A DNA stretch of 64,000 nt, from assembly GCA_963969595.1 (NCBI GenBank), contig OZ018410.1:310001-374000 (forward strand), read 5' to 3'. The notes beneath the pieces were generated by a model. It had not been told where the DNA came from. It searched no databases and saw only the letters and a program-made list of their open reading frames with translations. A program made the translations under genes and the position numbers. Shown in pieces: positions 59,433-64,000 of the stretch (within the stretch, counting starts at the first letter, position 1; each line of letters begins with the position of its first letter). The DNA is from Neckera pumila. Its lineage: Eukaryota; Streptophyta; Bryopsida; Hypnales; Neckeraceae.

Positions 59433-60361
59433 CCCCTAAAGGACCATTGTCCATTCGGGGGACAAATGGGATTTTGGGTAAGTACCTACGGGCTGCTTTT
59501 TTGTCATGATTTTTTGAAACTTATTTTGCAGATAGAAAAACTGATAAGCTTTGTGGGAATATAAGTTTTTTTCAATCGGTGCCCAGGAACAAAAATTATG
59601 CCCAAATAAGCTCAAAACAAGGGAGAAGGGTCAGCACAAAAAAATTTTAAAAAAATTTAATATTTAAAAGAAAAATTCCCATATAGATTATTATTTTTTC
59701 TATTTGGAAAGCTTTGATTCATTTCATTTGGATTTTTTACGAGAAAATTATGGACAATCTTGTTTTTTGGGCAATTAGAGCATCTTTTTGAGAAAAATAA
59801 CTTGTAGGATTCATTTTGGAATGCAATTTGTGCAATTTTTCAAATAAAAAAGTTCCACATGGTTTAATTTGTGTGCTAAAACAATCTCACCATTGGAATT
59901 AGTGCATTTTAATTCCATCTAAAAGATTTTAATATTTTAGACTTTCATTCTATCTTGTACCTACTTCTACTTAACAATTTTTTTAAGAATGAAAATTAAG
60001 TTTTTTTGAGTTTTTTTTTTTCCACTAGACTCTCAACCCAATTATCCACTAGAAAGATTAAAAGCTCAAAACTTTGTCGTGCAAAAAAATTAAGTTAAAA
60101 ATGTTCAAAGTCAAAAAATCTAGTCCCGCAATGTGTTGAAAAACTTGTTTTTTCACTTCAAATGCAGATATCTTGCAATCTGTGCGGTCAAAAATTCTAT
60201 TATTTTTTCCACACATTCTCATACTAGTTAAGTATAAGATCCTATGGTTAGATGTGCAAAAAAAACATTTTTTTCAAGGTTTTTTACTCTTTGCTCTAGA
60301 AATGGCAGTTTTGAGAGTTTTTTGGCAAAAAAAAGGCCTTGGTCAATTGGTCCTTTAGGGG
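59433..60361 (+). mobile_element. piggyBac-type non-autonomous element C, best-preserved
   Basis: TTAA at 59429-59432 and 60362-60365 flank CCCCTAAAGGACCATTGTCC and GGTCCTTTAGGGG, 13-bp perfect inverted ends. At 929 bp it matches B in full length and A outside its nested insert. It has no transposase frame. The clean ends and intact duplications suggest it is the youngest member in the window. Confidence 0.82.
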
Positions 60362-60365
60362 TTAA

Positions 60366-61808
60366 AGCACAAAATGTATAAATCTTTGCTTTCCCTATAA
60401 CAATGGTCATTTTATCTTCCATTGTGAAGTTGAGCACAAATTGAAGAGACACAAATGGTTTTAGACGTAATAAAATAAATATGAAACACTTCACAACAAT
60501 TTGGATTGATCTGCACTTCTATTTTGGTACACATGAGGGGAACTCACTTCCTAGGGCCTTCAAAATTGTCCTAATGAAGAAAATGAACAAAATAATTAAT
60601 TTAAGTGCATGCAAAAAGAGACAAGTGATAAACCTTGTCATATTAAAAATTCATTGAAAATTAATAGATTGTAATAGAACTTATCTATTGTTAGTCCAAA
60701 ATACCATTATAGTTTGATGATTCACCAAACTTTCAAACTAGAAATACATGAATAATTTTGAAGGTCACTGTACTTGGAGATCCTTAGTAAAAAAAAAGTA
60801 GTATTTGGGCCTCAAGAATTAAGGCAGGAATACCAAAAAATTACACTTTTGTTGATTCAAATTCCTTTAAGGATTAAAGATGAAATTTTTTTACAGACTT
60901 GTTGATGAGATAGGTAGAAATTCAAATCATTTGTAACTTTCTAACATTCTAGAAGTACTTTACAAAATCTCAAAGTAAAAAGTATAGCTTATCTACTTAA
61001 GATACTAATAAGATTGACGACTCTCTTTCATTCTTTAAAACAGGGTTTTTTATCATGACGTGACACTGGCTATTTTGTCATGATGTTCATCAGCATTGGC
61101 AAAGACGTGTCTTGGCACATTAGGATCACATTTGCTAAATTTTTATTTTTTTTTTATAATTTTGATGGGTTTAATCTTGACATTCCATCGGACATCTTGT
61201 CGTCCACATGTGACATGGTATTGAAAACATTGCTTTGGAACATTCAAAAGCACTTATAATTATACCGCAAATAAATCACACATCACCACTTTGCATTTTT
61301 GAATGAGCATACATACTCCAAGAAAATGGGTACATATGGAATTGCAAAAGAATGACTAATAAATGACTTGAACTCCTTAATTGCACAAGCGCAGCACTTA
61401 TCTGTTCATTAACTGTAAATTTCTTCTATTTATTCTTAGAAGAAATGATTTCTCCCCTTCCGGTGTTTTATATTTTCAACTCTTTAGTTTTTACATTTTA
61501 TAATTTAAAAAAAAAAAAATTACTTTTGTCTTGTCTTCTTCATTTCTTTAAATCTTTTTTATCTTTTTAATTTTTCTACTCTTTTTTATCTTTTTTTGAT
61601 TTATTCTTAACTTTAAGAAAAAAAATCTTCTATGATTTTCCCTGAAATCATGCATTTCCGGTGGCCTTTTCACATTGTTGATGTAAATTGTTTTTTTAGT
61701 CAGGGTCAACTTCAAGGTTCATTTAAACTCCTACCAGTATGGCATTGTGCAATAACTCAGGGTAAACTTGTATATAGCAATAAATTTATCACTTAAGAAA
61801 GAGCTTTG
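60366..61808. other. AT-rich intergenic, nothing recognised
   Basis: Includes T-rich low complexity at 61490-61630. No coding motif or paired repeat was found. Confidence 0.5.
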
Positions 61809-64000
61809 TGTGAGCTCTTAATTCATCATTTGGAAATCATAATTTCTTTTCCTTTCAAATTTCACATTTTTGGTTATAATTATATACAAAAAACCTTCAA
61901 AAGAGTATAAGATCCAAATATGTATGTTACATGCCAATATAGAATTTGGTTTTTTATTAGAGTTTTATTCCTAGAATATCTTGTATATCCACCTATATCT
62001 AAATAAGAACCTAAAGATTGGTAGAAGTTAGAAGGTTTGAATGATATTGTCCAAAATAGCCTAAATCTACTATGCATGTGACTTACTATAGCTAATTGGT
62101 CCAAAGAAAGTCCAACGAGATCTTTAGGTATATTTCCAAAGAAAAATTTCAGTTTCCTCACTGCATCAATGAAATAGTAGAAACCCCAATTTCAGTTAAT
62201 ATGCAGGAGTTACTACCTCAAGACGGGCTAGAAAAAGAATCTACGACCAACAAATGGTGATCTATGGTCGGGATCATGTCAAAAGATCAAAAATGAAATT
62301 GATTCGTCAAGATCTCCTTGTATGTGGAAGATTTCCTGATTACCAATAATTACAGGGGGGATGGAAATTTATCTTCCTTTCCTACAAGTGCAAAGTAAAA
62401 ACATGAACTCGCACATCTTTTTTGGAATTTCATGAGAGGTCCCACAAAAAATTTTAGAAATTTTTTATTTGCAAAAATACCTTTTCCTGACAGTCAACCG
62501 CTAAAATCTACAATGGAAAATTATAAGAAATTACGTAGGTTGCGGTAAAATCTCAGCAAAAATTAGAATACGTTCTTTTATATTAATAACACATCCTGAC
62601 AAGTTTCAAAACATTTTGATAGCGGAAGATATCCAAACTGGCAAAATTCCTCCAAATTTACAACGTGGAGGAATTTACATGGAATTGACTGGGGAGCCAC
62701 AAACACATAGAATTGGAGCAAAGTCAACAAAGGGCCTTTTCTTACACCTTTGGTCCTTTCAAACAATCCTAACTAATCACCTATCTCAGAAAAGGTAAAC
62801 GTCCAAAGTTAGATATTTAACCATTTACTATTCTAGATTGGCGGTAGTTTTCCATGATCTTATGGCAAAGGAAAAAGGAGGGGGGGGACTCTAAAAATGG
62901 CCTTTTGAAGCCAATGGCACAATCCGTTTGCAATTTCGAATTAATTTCCAAAAGTTAGAGTTTAGGAATAATGTACAAAGTGAAAATCCTAAAGATAAGG
63001 ATGAAAATACAAAGAGATAGGTTTACTTAAGTTAAAATGAGAGGAGGTGGATGCTCCAGAATAATATAAAAGGTAATCCATTTCCCTCTCAAATCACCCC
63101 CATTTATATTACTTAGGTCCATTGGATCCAATTTATGTTGAATTTTTGGCATTTTTAGCCAAAAAATCTTAAATGGTGTTTTTGAGAGCCATTTTTGCTC
63201 TATTGTTTGTGTTTTCCAAGTTGTGTGAAGGACTTTGGGGTCCCTTCTTACTTGTTATCTTTGTGTACATGTTGTGAGCTCTCTTTTGCACTAACTCTCA
63301 TATGTCAAGCTGCGCCTCCAAGTCGTACACCTCTTTTTTTGGGACTAAAATATGGGTTTTTGGGTATATTCCAATCTAGTTTAAGGAAGTAGACTCAATT
63401 AATAAAGGTAGATTAGGAAAAAGTATAGATTCAATTAAAAGAGAATAGATGGATAGAGGTAGATTAGGAAGCGAAAGTAGACTCAATTAGAAGAGACTAT
63501 ATAGGTAGAGTAGGTTAGGAGAGTAGAATAGAATCAATTGGAAGAATTAAATAGATAAAGAGAGATTAGGGAAGTAGGTTAGTCAAATTTAAAACTAGCA
63601 ACATTTTCACATAGCTTAAACCAAATTTAGACTCTCGCCAACAAAACAAGCTCTTGTGCACAAACAACTCAAAGCTCAAAACTTGGAATAGAAGTCAAGA
63701 AGAAGTGAAGGTGCTTAGTTAGTGGGAAAGGAAGGAAGTAGAAATTTCAAAAGGGATCTAAAGAATCCCATGGGCCACTAAAAAGGAGGGATAGGTATTG
63801 GTGTTAGTGCCCATTAACCACCACCTTGGGAGGCATAGCAAAGTAGCTGAAGGGCCACCAATGCCATGAATATGTAAGAGGAATAGTTTAGAAGCGAAAA
63901 AAGTGAGAAAGGAAAAAGAAGGAAGAAGAAAGAGAATGGGGAGTAAGTTAGAACACAAGTCGATTGTACCCTTTTAATTCTTCTCTGAATTTTTTCTATA
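61809..64000 (+). mobile_element. diverged giant-LTR copy 4, cut by the right edge
   Basis: It starts TGTGAGCTCTTAATTCATC, then TTTGGAAATCATAATTTCTTTT, aligning with the start of the 52285 LTR. From about 61925 to 63260 it is a direct, diverged repeat of 13140-14490. The TATA block lies 1.26 kb in. The part after 63.4 kb has short direct repeats of TAGATTAGGA and GACTCAATTA(A/G)AAGAG-type sequence. It runs off the window. Confidence 0.62.
63065..63071 (+). promoter_or_regulatory. LTR TATA box (copy 4)
   Basis: AATATAAAAGGTAATCCATTTCC aligns with the promoter blocks of the other copies, including the CCTCTCA..CACCCCCAT run that follows. Confidence 0.5.

Noticed and set aside
1..64000. CRISPR arrays, bacterial operons, rRNA genes, organelle insertions
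   Set aside because: No spaced direct repeats of CRISPR type, no Shine-Dalgarno-linked gene strings and no recognisable rRNA or plastid segments were seen.

Overview
The window is nuclear DNA from a eukaryote, almost certainly a land plant. Evidence: spliced genes with GT-AG introns, a C-terminal fragment of a plant PHD/SPOC-type chromatin protein (AIPP2/PAIPP2-like), a plant-type BTB/POZ protein, and dense plant-style transposons. The mix of piggyBac transposase relics, a Crinkler/FunK1-like kinase and very long LTRs suggests a non-seed plant or another large, repeat-rich plant genome, but the species cannot be fixed from sequence alone. No bacterial features, CRISPR arrays or rRNA genes are visible.

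Layout. 1-3.4 kb: 3' exons of the AIPP2-like gene (+). 4-9.5 kb: a pogo/Emigrant-like MITE, two piggyBac-type non-autonomous elements (one with a second element nested inside it) and a decayed piggyBac transposase. 9.8-10.8 kb: an inverted, decayed copy of a gag-like retroelement. 12-13 kb: an unidentified decayed minus-strand coding stretch. 13-20 kb: a diverged copy of a giant LTR, a PIF/Harbinger-like MITE and more piggyBac-type termini. 20.4-23.2 kb: exons of an unidentified gene and a Cys/His zinc-finger gene. 23.2-28.5 kb: a 5.3-kb LTR in minus orientation. 29.5-31.4 kb: unidentified coding remnants. 32.1-34.9 kb: a gag-like pseudogene with four internal TAG stops and one TGA. 35.2-40.2 kb: a 664-bp perfect-hairpin MITE, a frameshifted piggyBac transposase and a 1.3-kb minisatellite of 24-bp units. 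41.5-47 kb: the BTB gene (+) with its long GC-richer 5' region. 47.8-49 kb: nested piggyBac-type elements. 50.2-52.2 kb: a coiled-coil exon and a broken Crinkler/FunK1-like kinase. 52.3-57.6 kb: the second 5.3-kb LTR, plus orientation, flanked by a perfect 5-bp target duplication. 57.7-58.1 kb: an unidentified minus-strand gene remnant. 59.4-60.4 kb: a clean piggyBac-type element. 61.8 kb to the edge: a fourth, diverged LTR copy.

Two genes look functional in what is visible: the AIPP2-like gene (cut by the left edge) and the BTB gene. Most of the rest is transposon-derived. The main structural points are: (1) two nearly identical 5.3-kb LTRs about 24 kb apart in opposite orientation; (2) a family of TTAA-flanked elements sharing CCCCTAAAGGACC termini beside two piggyBac transposase relics; (3) long palindromes and tandem hairpin arrays that could give double-stranded RNA.
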